A DNA stretch of 49,291 nt from a bacterium (GCA_004172935.1 SDZD01000050.1:1-49291); one strand, 5' to 3'; counted from the first letter of the stretch, positions 1 to 8,875 are shown. Numbers and translations: made by a program. Notes: a model not told the origin generated them from the letters alone.

Positions 1-742
1 GAACCTTTTGGGATTGAAACGATTGAAGCGGGTATGGAAGCGGCGGTGCAGCGCGGAGCCTTTAATCGAACCTTTTGGGATTGAAACGTCATTGTGAAAG
101 AGGTTGACGACGCCGACGCGGCGCCTTTAATCGAACCTTTTGGGATTGAAACCCACGACTTTCACAGATCAAACGCGAATGGCCGCCCTTTAATCGAACC
201 TTTTGGGATTGAAACGATTTTACCTATCCTGAACGCCTTAGAGCACACATTCCCTTTAATCGAACCTTTTGGGATTGAAACGTAAAATCCCACTTCATGC
301 GAATGCTGGAATCGTAGGCCTTTAATCGAACCTTTTGGGATTGAAACAAAAGTAGGTTCTGTGTTTTTGTGGCAAATAACACAGCCTTTAATCGAACCTT
401 TTGGGATTGAAACATATAGACCTATGCCCTTAGGGGAAACCGGCCTTTTCCTTTAATCGAACCTTTTGGGATTGAAACTTCTACCCTCAAAGGAATAGAG
501 ACGCGCAAAGAACGGCCTTTAATCGAACCTTTTGGGATTGAAACTTAGTTGCCACAAACGCCGCGTTTTCAACTGTAGAGCCTTTAATCGAACCTTTTGG
601 GATTGAAACGAACTCGGTCGAGGTGCCCGGCCAGGGCCGCAAGTGGCCTTTAATCGAACCTTCTGGGATTGAAACGGAGTTACGTTCAGGTTTGCCAGTA
701 GCGCACGATAGTCCCTTTAATCGAACCTTCTGGGATTGAAAT
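1..742 (+). CRISPR. CRISPR array, leader-distal end (12 repeats, 11 spacers)
   Basis: A 29-nt repeat begins CCTTTAATCGAACC and ends TTTTGGGATTGAAAC. Repeats lie at 1-20 (cut by the window edge), 59-87, 124-152, 187-215, 253-281, 319-347, 385-413, 450-478, 516-544, 581-609, 647-675 and 714-742. The 11 spacers are 34-38 nt and all differ. The 3' ATTGAAAC end matches the crRNA 5' handle typical of many type I and III repeats, so transcription is inferred left to right with the leader off the left edge. The last two repeats carry a T-to-C change (CCTTCTGGG) and the last ends in T instead of C; decay at this end fits the leader-distal end. No cas gene is in the window, so the subtype is open. Confidence 0.98.
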
Positions 743-745
743 AGT

Positions 746-772
746 GACCTCTTGAATGGCATTCAAGAGGTC
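746..772. terminator. 27-nt palindrome directly after the CRISPR array
   Basis: Arms GACCTCTTGAATG and CATTCAAGAGGTC are perfect 13-nt reverse complements around one central G, starting 4 nt after the last repeat. No T-run follows, so it is not a textbook intrinsic terminator. It may end or protect the pre-crRNA 3' end, or be an operator for the next gene. Confidence 0.5.
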
Positions 773-885
773 AGCAGTCCTTATCAATGTTTGGTCATTG
801 TAGTTGTGACGGTAGGGATGGTTTTATGGCAAATTTTACAACCTTATTGGTGACTGTTTTGTAACTAATAAAGTTGATGTGAAGG

Positions 886-899
886 TATAATTACGGAGG
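886..899 (+). promoter_or_regulatory. Putative -10 box and ribosome binding site for the 913 gene
   Basis: TATAAT at 886-891 is followed by GGAGG at 895-899, 13 nt before the ATG at 913. No convincing -35 box sits at standard spacing, and the TATAAT would leave almost no 5' leader, so only the ribosome binding site is well supported. Confidence 0.35.
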
Positions 900-912
900 G
901 GAACTCTTTCTC

Positions 913-1836
913 ATGTCTAATTTCTCCCTCATCAGCCGTTCTCATCATAGAAGGCGGGGCACATTTACCCTTATAGAGCTTCTCGTGGTTATCGCTATTG
1001 TCGCTTTGTTGGCGGCGATTCTGTTCCCGGCCTTTGCTTCGGCACGTGAGAGTGCGCGGCGGGCTTCGTGCATGGCGAACCTGCGCCAGATTGGATTGGC
1101 GATGGAGCAGTACACCCAGGATTACGACGAGCGCTATCCCAGCCTTTTTGTCGATATGGGGGCCAAAAAGCTGAAAGATACATGGTCGCTGTTGCTGCCT
1201 TACACCAAGAGCGAACAGATTTTCGAGTGCCCCTCCGACGCGCGCCCCATTCCCACCGACCCATATGCCTGTGCCAATCAGGGCGCCTGCCTGTCTAACG
1301 GCACAAGCCCCGACTATGGCTTCAATACGGGAGCGGGCTACGGCGACCCATTGAGTTTTGAACCTGTCCCCTTATCGGGTCTGTTTTCTAATTCCCACCG
1401 AACGGATGTAACTACACAAACCGTGTTGGAGGGGGCTTCATTGGCTCAGGTGCAAAACCCATCGGCGATTTTCGTGGCAGGCGATGGCTTCGGAAATCGC
1501 GTTGATGGTGCCACCAGAATGGGCTTCAACACCCTGGGCTGGCGCGCCTACAACGACTCGACGGTTCCCATGCGGCAGTCATCGTGGCGTCACCGCAACT
1601 GGCGCAACATGCTCTATACCGATGGTCACGTCAAAGCCATCCGTTGGGTTTCATCCTTCAATGGCAGTTGGGTCGGTATGTTCCCGCTCAAAGAAAGCGA
1701 CTACGAGGGCTTCTGCCTGTCGATGGGCGTGACGATCTATGGCTCTTACTATAACGACCCGAATTATACCTGCGCCGAAGAGTTGAAGAGCCTGAGGAAT
1801 ACCTACGTACCCCCCGCCAGCATCCTGCCAGAATGA
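913..1836 (+). CDS. DUF1559-type pseudopilin-like protein (H-X9-DG)
   Basis: A 307-aa protein with a short basic leader (RSHHRRRG), then TFTLIELLVVIAIVALLAA, the class III prepilin signal and hydrophobic helix with Glu near +5. ARESARRASCMANLRQIGLA and QYTQDYDERYP follow. The C-terminus has RHRNWRNMLYTDGHVKAIR, which fits the H-X9-DG motif of the DUF1559 family. Such proteins are expected to be processed by a prepilin peptidase and to sit at the membrane or in a type II secretion-like pseudopilus; individual functions are mostly unknown. GGAGG lies upstream of the ATG. The leader reads GTF rather than the usual GF at the cleavage site. Two related pseudopilins are at 7690 and 29414. Confidence 0.9.
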   Translation: MSNFSLISRSHHRRRGTFTLIELLVVIAIVALLAAILFPAFASARESARRASCMANLRQIGLAMEQYTQDYDERYPSLFVDMGAKKLKDTWSLLLPYTKSEQIFECPSDARPIPTDPYACANQGACLSNGTSPDYGFNTGAGYGDPLSFEPVPLSGLFSNSHRTDVTTQTVLEGASLAQVQNPSAIFVAGDGFGNRVDGATRMGFNTLGWRAYNDSTVPMRQSSWRHRNWRNMLYTDGHVKAIRWVSSFNGSWVGMFPLKESDYEGFCLSMGVTIYGSYYNDPNYTCAEELKSLRNTYVPPASILPE

Positions 1837-1873
1837 GCCGAGCGCCCAACTCGAAGCGGTATTCTGAACAGTA

Positions 1874-1898
1874 GACCGGAGGTTTTATACCTCCGGTC
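1874..1898. terminator. Stem-loop between convergent genes
   Basis: GACCGGAGG and CCTCCGGTC form a perfect 9-bp stem with a 7-nt loop (TTTTATA) between the stop codons of the plus-strand pseudopilin and the minus-strand 1914 gene. No T-run follows on either strand, so it may stabilise or terminate both transcripts, but is not canonical. Confidence 0.5.
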
Positions 1899-1913
1899 AA
1901 AGCAGACTATCTC

Positions 1914-2771
1914 CTAAGCCCCGCAACCATCGCCAAGCACGTCCTGAACTTTCAGCACCGAACTCGATTTGTTGCCGTTGACCGCATAAACCGTCGTCCA
2001 ATCGCCTTCGTAGTAGCGGCCCTTAGTCACGATTTCCATTTTTCCGTCGCCGTTGACATCGAAGGCGCCCGCGATTTTATACACGTTGGGCGCGTTGAAT
2101 TTCTTGGCGGTCGGGTAAAAATCGCCCTCCACCAAAATCGTCTGCACTTTACCATTCACGATTTTGCGCAGCAGAGTCATCGAATACTCGCCCGCCCGTG
2201 AATCGGGGCTGATGTTGCCGTTAAGTCCATTCGAGCCGTTGTGGTTGGTCGCGTTAATCAGCACCTCATCGGTGCCATCGCCATCCAGATCGACCCGAAA
2301 CACCTGAGCGATGCGAATCGTGGTTTTGGGGATGCCCTTTGTCTTCAGGAAGTCCGCGACGATATTGCGATAAGTCACCAGGTAAGTGCCTTCTTGGCGA
2401 AGCGGGCGGGGCAGGGCATTCCACGAGCCGCCAATGGCGATAACTCCGCTCTTATATTTGGCGTTTTCGCGCGAGGGCGCAAAATCGACGTAGCGCGTGT
2501 CTTCGCAAGGTGCCCCCTGCGAAATTGCCTTGTTCCCACTCACTTCGCCCAGATAGCCCTTCATCGAATAAACCCGATATTTCCTTTTCCCCGGTAACTG
2601 CTTCGACTTCACCAGCGCCTCCGGCCTCATCCACTTATTGGGGACTGTGCTACTGCCCAACAAATACCCCGCCTGAAAATCGACAACCGGGTGCAATTCA
2701 CTGGCGAAAAGAGCCACAGGAGCCAACAGGCTGGCGCCCAGCACGGCGAGAGTTAAGGTTTTGATGGTCAT
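1914..2771 (-). CDS. Secreted protein with FG-GAP/VCBS-like Ca-binding motifs
   Basis: A 285-aa protein with a clear signal peptide (MTIKTLTLAVLGASLLAPVALFA, probable cut after FASE or FA). Two short acidic loops, DLDGDGTDEVLI in the middle and DVNGDGKMEIV near the C-terminus, match the DxDGDG loops of FG-GAP/VCBS repeats that bind calcium in beta-propeller proteins. The rest is not recognised. It is likely exported to the periplasm or cell surface. No Shine-Dalgarno sequence is evident before the ATG. It is convergent with the 913 pseudopilin and upstream of the AraC gene in reading direction. Enzymatic role unknown. Confidence 0.75.
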   Translation of the reverse strand: MTIKTLTLAVLGASLLAPVALFASELHPVVDFQAGYLLGSSTVPNKWMRPEALVKSKQLPGKRKYRVYSMKGYLGEVSGNKAISQGAPCEDTRYVDFAPSRENAKYKSGVIAIGGSWNALPRPLRQEGTYLVTYRNIVADFLKTKGIPKTTIRIAQVFRVDLDGDGTDEVLINATNHNGSNGLNGNISPDSRAGEYSMTLLRKIVNGKVQTILVEGDFYPTAKKFNAPNVYKIAGAFDVNGDGKMEIVTKGRYYEGDWTTVYAVNGNKSSSVLKVQDVLGDGCGA

Positions 2772-2877
2772 GTTGCTAGTCGTTGAAGTAGGTCGTGTGT
2801 CCGGCGAATGTCTATGTTAGCAGAATCCGGCAGCTTAAAATGCCGTGCTGCCATTGACTCAAATCGCGCCCTTTTGT

Positions 2878-3822
2878 TCAATCCGTTAGCCGATAGCGGC
2901 TGCGGAAAGTGCGCGGCGAAATGCTCTCGTTTTGCAAGAAGGCGCGCGATCGATGCGCCGAATCGCAGTAGCCGAGTCGCGCGGCGATTGCGCCAATCGA
3001 TAAATCCGACTCAAGCAGCAAATGCGCCGCGTGTTGGGTGCGGCGGCGCCCGAAATACTCCGAAGGCGATAGCCCCGTCGCCGCATGGAACAGTCGCGAA
3101 AAGCTCTTCGGAGCCAACCCCACATCATGGGCGAAGGCGTCGATACGAAAGTTGCGCCCGTCCTTGATGCAGCTATCCACCGATTGCAGCGCCCTCCAAA
3201 TTTCGGGGCGAAAATGCAAGTCGCCCTGCACCGTCTGGCGCCGCCACGCCCGCGCCAAAATCACCAGAATCTTGAAAAACGTGCTGCGAATGAAGAGTAG
3301 GGAAGGAGTCGCTTCGAGGTATTCGCAACTGATGTCGTGCAACTCGCGCTCGCACGTCGCTATCTCCTGCTGCGAAAGTCGAAAGCGCCAAATTTGCAGG
3401 TTCTCGGCCCTACGGAATAGGTGCGAGGCGAAGAACAGCGGCACCAACCCCTCGGTCCACAACAAATTCAAGTCCCACAAAAACCACTCGGCCAAATAGC
3501 AAATATCCATGCGGCGACAGCTGTGCCCCTCGCCGTAACCATGAACTAAACCCGGTGGAATCACCAGAAAATCGCCGCCCTGAACTTCCAGAGTTTGTTG
3601 TCGACCATCGCCATCGAAAGTCTCGTGTCCAATCGAGCCTTCCTGAATCATCACCAGTTCGGTGAAGGCATGACTGTGGCGCCGAAAGCTGGTGGCCTCC
3701 ACATGTTGCAGCATTCGCACCGGACGAGAAGCCGACAGTTGGATATAGTCCTCGTCCAAAACCCACTCTTCCGAGAGTGGCGGCGGTGGAGGCGACGATG
3801 GTGGCGGGTAGGGGAAATTCAT
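2878..3822 (-). CDS. AraC family transcriptional regulator
   Basis: A 314-aa protein. After a proline-rich N-terminus (PPPSSPPPPPL) comes a cupin-like sensor domain at about residues 30-115 (RRHSHAFTELVMIQEG ... GDFLVIPPGLVHGY). The two helix-turn-helix units lie at about 210-310 (FAHDVGLAPKSFSRLFHAATGLSPSEYFGRRR, split here only by description, then IAARLGYCDSAHRSRAFLQN). The layout is that of sugar-responsive RhaS/RhaR-like regulators. It is divergent from the secreted WbsX/GH99-like gene at 4052, which suggests that it controls that gene in response to a carbohydrate; this is an inference from position. Confidence 0.9.
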   Translation of the reverse strand: MNFPYPPPSSPPPPPLSEEWVLDEDYIQLSASRPVRMLQHVEATSFRRHSHAFTELVMIQEGSIGHETFDGDGRQQTLEVQGGDFLVIPPGLVHGYGEGHSCRRMDICYLAEWFLWDLNLLWTEGLVPLFFASHLFRRAENLQIWRFRLSQQEIATCERELHDISCEYLEATPSLLFIRSTFFKILVILARAWRRQTVQGDLHFRPEIWRALQSVDSCIKDGRNFRIDAFAHDVGLAPKSFSRLFHAATGLSPSEYFGRRRTQHAAHLLLESDLSIGAIAARLGYCDSAHRSRAFLQNESISPRTFRSRYRLTD

Positions 3823-4051
3823 TCAAATAGTTGGTTCCTTCCATCCAAGTTTTTTCGCGCCCGTTTTCGCATACTCCAGGGCACTTTTCCGTTCGCCCGC
3901 GCGAGTTAAACAACTCCTGAAAAGCCCGTTTTTCGCGAAATATATTCAAATTTTACAGCACTCGAACCGTCTCCCCGTAATTCCCGCGCTTTAAGGCGAC
4001 TTCACTATTATAGAGCTACTTAACTGCTACTACAGAACTTACATCCAAATC

Positions 4052-5272
4052 ATGCCCAACAAATCGACCGCACTCTTAGCAACCGCCGCTGCCGCGACTG
4101 CCCTCGCTTCGGCGACCCCCATCGCCGCTAAAGAAAAAGAGCCTAAAATCGAAGTCGCCAGCTACTATTTCGGCAATTACCACCCCGGCGACCCCCGCAA
4201 CGAAGCCTTCCACGGCAAAGGCTGGACGGAGTGGGAGCTAGTCAAAAATGCCAGGCCGCGTTTCCCCGGCCATCAACAGCCCAAAGTCCCGCTGTGGGGC
4301 TATCAAGACGAAAGCGACCCCAAAGTCATGGCCCAGAAAATCGACGCCGCTTCCAAACATGGCATCGACGCCTTCATCTTCGATTGGTACGACTACGACG
4401 GCCCCTTCCTCGAAAGCCCCATCAACAATGGCTTCCTCAAAGCCAAAAACCGCAACAAGCTCAAGTTCGCCCTCATGTGGGCCAACCACGACTGGTACGA
4501 CATCCATCCCTACCATCGCGGCACCCCGCAGAAGTTGCTTTACCCCGGCAAGGTCGACCAGAAAGCCTTCGACCGTGTCTGCGACCACGTCATCAAAGAC
4601 TACTTCCTGCAACCGAACTACTGGAAAATCGACGGCAAACCCTACTTCTCGTTCTACGACTTGCAGAACCTCATCAACAGCTTCGGCTCTGCCGAAGCCG
4701 CCAGAGTGGCGCTCGATGGTTTCCGCGCCAAGGCCGTTGCCGCTGGCCTGCCGGGAATCCACATCAACGCCGTGATGTGGGGCAACACCATCCTCCCCGG
4801 CGAACAAGCCCCCGCCGATTACAAGCGCCTTGTCCAACTGCTCGGCTTCGATTCGACCACCTCTTATGTCTGGCTCCACCACGTTGGCCTCCCCCAGCAG
4901 CAAACCGATTTCACCGTAGCCCGCGACCAATACCTCAACTACTGGGAAAGGGCCAAAAAGGATATGGACGAAATCAACGTCCCCTACTTCCCCAACGTCA
5001 GCATGGGCTGGGATTCCAGCCCCCGCGCCGCCCAGGAACAGGAGTTCGGCAACTTTGGCTACCCCTTCACCAACACCATCAGCGGCAACACCCCCGAACG
5101 ATTCAAAGTCGCCCTGCAAATGACCAAAGATCGCCTACTGGCTCAACCCAAAGGCCCCAGAATCCTGAACATCAACTGCTGGAACGAATGGACCGAAGGC
5201 AGCTACCTCGAACCCGACACCATCAACAAATACGGCTATCTAGAAGCCGTACGCGACGTATTCAAAAAGTAA
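4052..5272 (+). CDS. Secreted WbsX / GH99-like protein
   Basis: A 406-aa protein with a signal peptide (about residues 1-26, ending PIAAKEK). The mature part starts with ASYYFGNYHPGDPRN, then GKGWTEWELVKNARPRF, GHQQPKVPLWGYQDESDP, KHGIDAFIFDWYDYDGPFLE and MWANHDW. It closes with NCWNEWTEGSYLEPD. These are the hallmarks of the glycosyltransferase-WbsX / glycosyl hydrolase 99-like TIM-barrel family. The signal peptide favours an exported glycan-active enzyme rather than a cytosolic glycosyltransferase. Substrate cannot be read from the sequence. An AraC regulator is divergent at 3822, with a 229-bp shared promoter region. No clear Shine-Dalgarno sequence. Confidence 0.82.
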   Translation: MPNKSTALLATAAAATALASATPIAAKEKEPKIEVASYYFGNYHPGDPRNEAFHGKGWTEWELVKNARPRFPGHQQPKVPLWGYQDESDPKVMAQKIDAASKHGIDAFIFDWYDYDGPFLESPINNGFLKAKNRNKLKFALMWANHDWYDIHPYHRGTPQKLLYPGKVDQKAFDRVCDHVIKDYFLQPNYWKIDGKPYFSFYDLQNLINSFGSAEAARVALDGFRAKAVAAGLPGIHINAVMWGNTILPGEQAPADYKRLVQLLGFDSTTSYVWLHHVGLPQQQTDFTVARDQYLNYWERAKKDMDEINVPYFPNVSMGWDSSPRAAQEQEFGNFGYPFTNTISGNTPERFKVALQMTKDRLLAQPKGPRILNINCWNEWTEGSYLEPDTINKYGYLEAVRDVFKK

Positions 5273-5283
5273 CCCACCTTTGA

Positions 5284-5315
5284 GGGGCGGCATCTCCACG
5301 CAGTTATGCCGCCCC
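5284..5315 (+). terminator. Stem-loop after the WbsX-like gene
   Basis: GGGGCGGCAT and ATGCCGCCCC form a perfect 10-bp GC-rich stem with a 12-nt loop, 12 nt after the stop codon. No T-run follows (AAGGA), so termination may need Rho or the hairpin may protect the mRNA 3' end. Confidence 0.6.
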
Positions 5316-5907
5316 AAGGATTAAGCCCACGTGAGGTTTTTGCACATGAATAGGGACTCTGTAGGGACGTGCCCCGCCATGTCCGCGAGAGGATATTTGG
5401 CTATGTTCGCGTAAGCGCGAGAGACTCTAACGCAAGGTCGTAGGGACATGGCCTGCCGTGTCCGCGAGAAGGTGTCGCGCATTGCCAATGTCCCAAACGC
5501 TACTACTGAAATTCCCCCCATCCCCGTTTCTTTTCCCCCTCTGTGTCGCTCATGTTCCTTTGTGTCCTCTGTGGTTAAAAATCTATTCACATGCCGCCCC
5601 CGCTACCCCGCCGAGTCCCCATCACCATCCAGCAATCCATCGGCGGTTAAAAACACCCCCCGAACTACTTCTCCACAGGAAAATTCGAGGATATGTAAAA
5701 AAATACACATAAATTTCCCCTTGAAACAACAATGGGTATTTTCTAAGATTTACGGCAACCATGTTGGGAATTTGTACCTCTCAGGTCGAATTTCTCAACA
5801 CTTGGGATGTTGATAGAGCCGTTTAAACACGACCTGTCACTCCTGAAAATCACCCCTTTTCTCCCTTTGTAGGCTCCAAACACCAAATAACCTGAGGTTA
5901 GGCAAGC
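5316..5907. other. Non-coding stretch with two dispersed repeat types
   Basis: No credible gene. Two diverged copies of a unit reading GTAGGGAC(G/A)TG(C/G)CC(C/T) and then TGTCCGCGAGA lie near 5361-5393 and 5441-5470. A copy of the CTCTGTG family ends in GTGGTTAAAAATCTATTC at 5538-5588. An AT-rich segment with ATGTAAAAAAATACAC near 5694-5712 resembles one upstream of the other STN-like gene (30724-30737). GAGG at 5894-5897 is the ribosome binding site of the 5908 gene. Confidence 0.6.
5538..5588 (+). repeat. Dispersed CTCTGTG-family repeat, copy 1
   Basis: A degenerate short-period repeat of CTCTGTG/TTTGTG units ending in GTGGTTAAAAATCTATTC. The same kind of sequence recurs at 8876, 10245 (inverted), 10857, 13016, 35920 and 35962, always between genes. 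Confidence 0.7.
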
Positions 5908-7662
5908 ATGACACCGATTTCAAAAAAACTTTTCATCCTAAGCGTCTTTATCCCCGGATTGTGTGTGCATGTTGACGCCGAACCCTATAGGCGCGACGAG
6001 GTGACACTTCAGGAAATCACCAAACCACTCAACACGGCGACGATGGACGATTATCTCCTCGACATGGCGAAGGCGACAAAAATCAACGTCATCGCCGATG
6101 CCACCGATTTTCCTCAGCGGTCGGTGGTTAAACCTTATCCCTCAACCACCGCAGCCATCACCGGGTTAAAGGGTCAATATCAGGATAAATGGGGGCCAGT
6201 TCTTATCAATATGATGAGCGAGTTTGTGGCTCAGCAGAAGCTGAGTATGTTGCGTTCCGACTCGCGCACATTCCTGTTCTGGAGCGAACCCGACCCTCAC
6301 CAACTTTTCCAGCTTCAGCGCACCATCACAGAAAATATGGAGGCCGCCCGTTTCGCACAAGCTCTCGCCGTTGCTAAAGAAGAAGGCGTGCCCGAAGCCG
6401 AAGTCATTAAAGGCGAACTCTCTGATCTGCAACTCCAAATCGTATTGAGCAACTACCTCAAAGCCGCTCATGGCTGGACTCCCACTGTCGTCAACCGCAA
6501 TAGCAAAGTGAATTTGCAAATGCCTTTGGAAAAACTTCCCCTCGATTTCCAGGCGCTAATCCTACTCGAATTGCGAAATCTCTTCGCCAGGAGTAGTACG
6601 TATCGAATGCTGAACGCCGATTTTTGGCAAACCGCCGATGTGCGCGTTTCCGCCAAAAAAGCCGGGAATGTTGTAACTCTCGAACTGGCCTATAAAGACC
6701 CAACTGCTCCAAACGAGCGCGATAGTTTTCCTCTCGCCGCTATCGACCAGACAGTCGCCGCTCCCGCAGTTGAAACGGCACTCACGCCCCCATCACCCGC
6801 GAAAATTCTGGCGGCAACAACTCCACAACTCGATATTCAGAAAGATTTCTTGGATACCTATAACGGCATCTCTAACAAGGTTTCTGCGCCACAGCTGGAC
6901 GGCAACGCGAAATTGCAGACGCCAGTTACCCTCGAATTGAAGCGAGTTGCTCTGCGCGATCTGTTGGTACAGCTAAGTCAGCAAACTGGTGTCTCACTTA
7001 TTGTGGGCGAAAATGCGCCCGCCAACAAAACAATAACGGCCCGTGTCGATAAAATGCCGCTCTCTCAGTTCATGGGCCTTCTGTCGCGCATTTATGGTGT
7101 GAAGTGGAATCGGCCCAATAAAACTGGTGCCGCCTCAACCTACGAAATGCAATCCAGCGAACGGGGGCAACTGCATCTCAATCTCCTGCAAATCGGCGAC
7201 TCTGATCAATATCGTCATCGCTTTAACCTCTTGAATCGCGCCGACCGAGAAAACGAGAGATTGGCAGTTGGGCGAGATGTCATCCAACAAATTGGTCTCG
7301 AAGCCTTGCAAGCTCCCAATGGTACTGCTTTCGCCGATTTGCCCCAGGTTCTCCAACAACGAGTGCGCGATGTCGTCGAAACTCCACAGGCCGAATCGGG
7401 AGCCGTATTCCTCTATAAGATCGACCAGATGATCGCCGACCAGCTGGCCCAAAAGGGCTTGATACTGCGTTTCGGAACACCAGTCGATAAAGCCTACTGT
7501 GCCCCCAATTTGGGCCTCGGAGCGACGAAGTTGCCCGATTGGTTGTCGTTCACCGTGCAAAGTGCCGATGGCCAAGTGCTACTGCCCGCTTTTATGAACT
7601 TCGGCTTCAATATGGCCAAACCCGGCGAACGCGATATTCGCCCTCCCAGCCGACGCCGCTAA
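5908..7662 (+). CDS. Exported STN (secretin N-terminal)-like protein
   Basis: A 584-aa protein with a signal peptide (KKLFILSVFIPGLCVHVDA). The N-terminal half (about 30-290) is not recognised. At about residues 330-420 lies an STN/secretin-N-like unit: LKRVALRDLLVQLSQQTGVS, a short spacer, ITARVDKMPLSQFMGLLSRI. There is no secretin beta-barrel domain after it, so this is not itself an outer-membrane pore. A pseudopilin gene starts within 30 nt of its stop, so the two are probably co-transcribed and may act together in a secretion or pilus machine. GAGG lies 10 nt before the ATG. A similar pairing is found at 29414-32258. STN assignment moderate; function unknown. Confidence 0.65.
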   Translation: MTPISKKLFILSVFIPGLCVHVDAEPYRRDEVTLQEITKPLNTATMDDYLLDMAKATKINVIADATDFPQRSVVKPYPSTTAAITGLKGQYQDKWGPVLINMMSEFVAQQKLSMLRSDSRTFLFWSEPDPHQLFQLQRTITENMEAARFAQALAVAKEEGVPEAEVIKGELSDLQLQIVLSNYLKAAHGWTPTVVNRNSKVNLQMPLEKLPLDFQALILLELRNLFARSSTYRMLNADFWQTADVRVSAKKAGNVVTLELAYKDPTAPNERDSFPLAAIDQTVAAPAVETALTPPSPAKILAATTPQLDIQKDFLDTYNGISNKVSAPQLDGNAKLQTPVTLELKRVALRDLLVQLSQQTGVSLIVGENAPANKTITARVDKMPLSQFMGLLSRIYGVKWNRPNKTGAASTYEMQSSERGQLHLNLLQIGDSDQYRHRFNLLNRADRENERLAVGRDVIQQIGLEALQAPNGTAFADLPQVLQQRVRDVVETPQAESGAVFLYKIDQMIADQLAQKGLILRFGTPVDKAYCAPNLGLGATKLPDWLSFTVQSADGQVLLPAFMNFGFNMAKPGERDIRPPSRRR

Positions 7663-7689
7663 AACCAATTGCATGATTCTGCAAAAAGC

Positions 7690-8466
7690 ATGACACCTAA
7701 CACCTCCATCGAAAGCCGCTCTTCAAGGGGGAGTGGCTTTACCCTGGTTGAAATTCTGGTTGTGATGGGCATCGTGCTATTGCTGGCTGCGATATTGTTC
7801 CCGGTTTTCAACAGTGTTAGGGCCAGTGCCCGAACTGCGACCTGTGCCTCTAACCTGCGCCAAATTAGTACCGCAATTTCGATATATGTTCAGGACAACA
7901 CCCAACGCTATCCCCTTGTTCGCCAGCGTGTTGGTTGTAGTTGGGTTGATACCGTCTATCCCTACACCAAATCGACAGAGGTTTTCAAATGCCCCGCCAA
8001 CGATCACGGCCAGTATGTGCCCGGCTGCAGTCCTGAAGACCCAATGGTTCCCCTTATAGCGGGACCCAAATACGGTGAAAATGGCAGCTACGACATGGTC
8101 ACTCCCTTCACCTCCACCGACTCTACAGTCCTGCCCGGTGGTGCCGTCGCAACTCAATACCACATCGAACCCCGCAGTCTTTCGGGCGCGAGATACCGTT
8201 TCCCCACCACCACAATCCTACTGCTGGATGGCGCCGACACCACCCACTTCTTCCACAACAATTACGCCGCCCTCAACCCCGGCATCGAGCCAATCCACTC
8301 CGTCGCCGACCTCAACGACGGCGGCGTAGTGGCCGTGCATCGCGATGGCGTCAACCTGTTGTACGTCGATGGTCACGTCAAGTGGCAAAATCTGCAATCG
8401 CTCGCCTCCACCCCCATGTGGCGCTTCGATGGTCGAGAAACAGTCGCCACCCCGCCCACCCCTTAA
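7690..8466 (+). CDS. DUF1559-type pseudopilin-like protein (H-X9-DG)
   Basis: A 258-aa protein if the ATG at 7690 is used; an in-frame TTG at 7669 would add seven residues, and neither has a Shine-Dalgarno sequence, so coupling to the 5908 gene is likely. SSRGSGFTLVEILVVMGIVL is a canonical prepilin leader (G then FTLVE). CASNLRQISTAISIYVQD and TQRYP follow, and the C-terminus has VHRDGVNLLYVDGHVKW, an exact H-X9-DG motif. It is expected to be a processed inner-membrane pseudopilin. It sits directly behind the STN-like gene. About 220 residues between motifs show no catalytic signature. Confidence 0.88.
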   Translation: MTPNTSIESRSSRGSGFTLVEILVVMGIVLLLAAILFPVFNSVRASARTATCASNLRQISTAISIYVQDNTQRYPLVRQRVGCSWVDTVYPYTKSTEVFKCPANDHGQYVPGCSPEDPMVPLIAGPKYGENGSYDMVTPFTSTDSTVLPGGAVATQYHIEPRSLSGARYRFPTTTILLLDGADTTHFFHNNYAALNPGIEPIHSVADLNDGGVVAVHRDGVNLLYVDGHVKWQNLQSLASTPMWRFDGRETVATPPTP

Positions 8467-8640
8467 TCTGCTTCATCCTCCCCCTTCCTAAAGCGCCGTC
8501 CCCACCATCTCCAAAATATAGACCTTGCCCTTTCAGCAAAATAAAATTGAACCCCACTATAAATAATCTCGTCTCACTGAAACGAAAGAGGATATGGCGC
8601 CAGCTATTTTCTCAATAAGCCCCCAAAAGATTGAATAAAA

Positions 8641-8737
8641 ATTGATTAATCAATCCTGCATATTTTTAAAGGCTTAAACATGTATAAAAGGCCGATCTAA
8701 TCAATCATACCCGATTGATTGCCCCAATTAATCAATC
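8641..8737. promoter_or_regulatory. Cluster of ATTGATTAATCAATC operator-like motifs
   Basis: ATTGATTAATCAATC at 8641-8655 contains the perfect 12-bp palindrome TTGATTAATCAA. Half-sites or near copies follow at 8699-8706 (AATCAATC), 8713-8720 (GATTGATT) and 8726-8737 (AATTAATCAATC). A cluster of four within 100 bp suggests cooperative binding of one regulator. Confidence 0.4.
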
Positions 8738-8875
8738 CCGAAGCAACGGGAGCGATTCTCCCCGAAAACCCATGATTTCACGCTCAAAACCCCTAGTCTG
8801 TGGTTCAAAACTAACCACTAAAAACCAAGGACTAAAAACTAGCTTTCAATTCTCATTAACCCCTCTCTCAAAACC

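Noticed and set aside
94..762. Short open frames in the CRISPR array (repeated peptides such as PLIEPFGIET)
   Set aside because: They are translations of the 29-nt repeats and have no ribosome binding site or protein features.
4231..5283. 350-aa alternative plus-strand frame in the WbsX-like gene
   Set aside because: Very Arg/Gln/Pro-rich shadow of a clear secreted protein in another frame.
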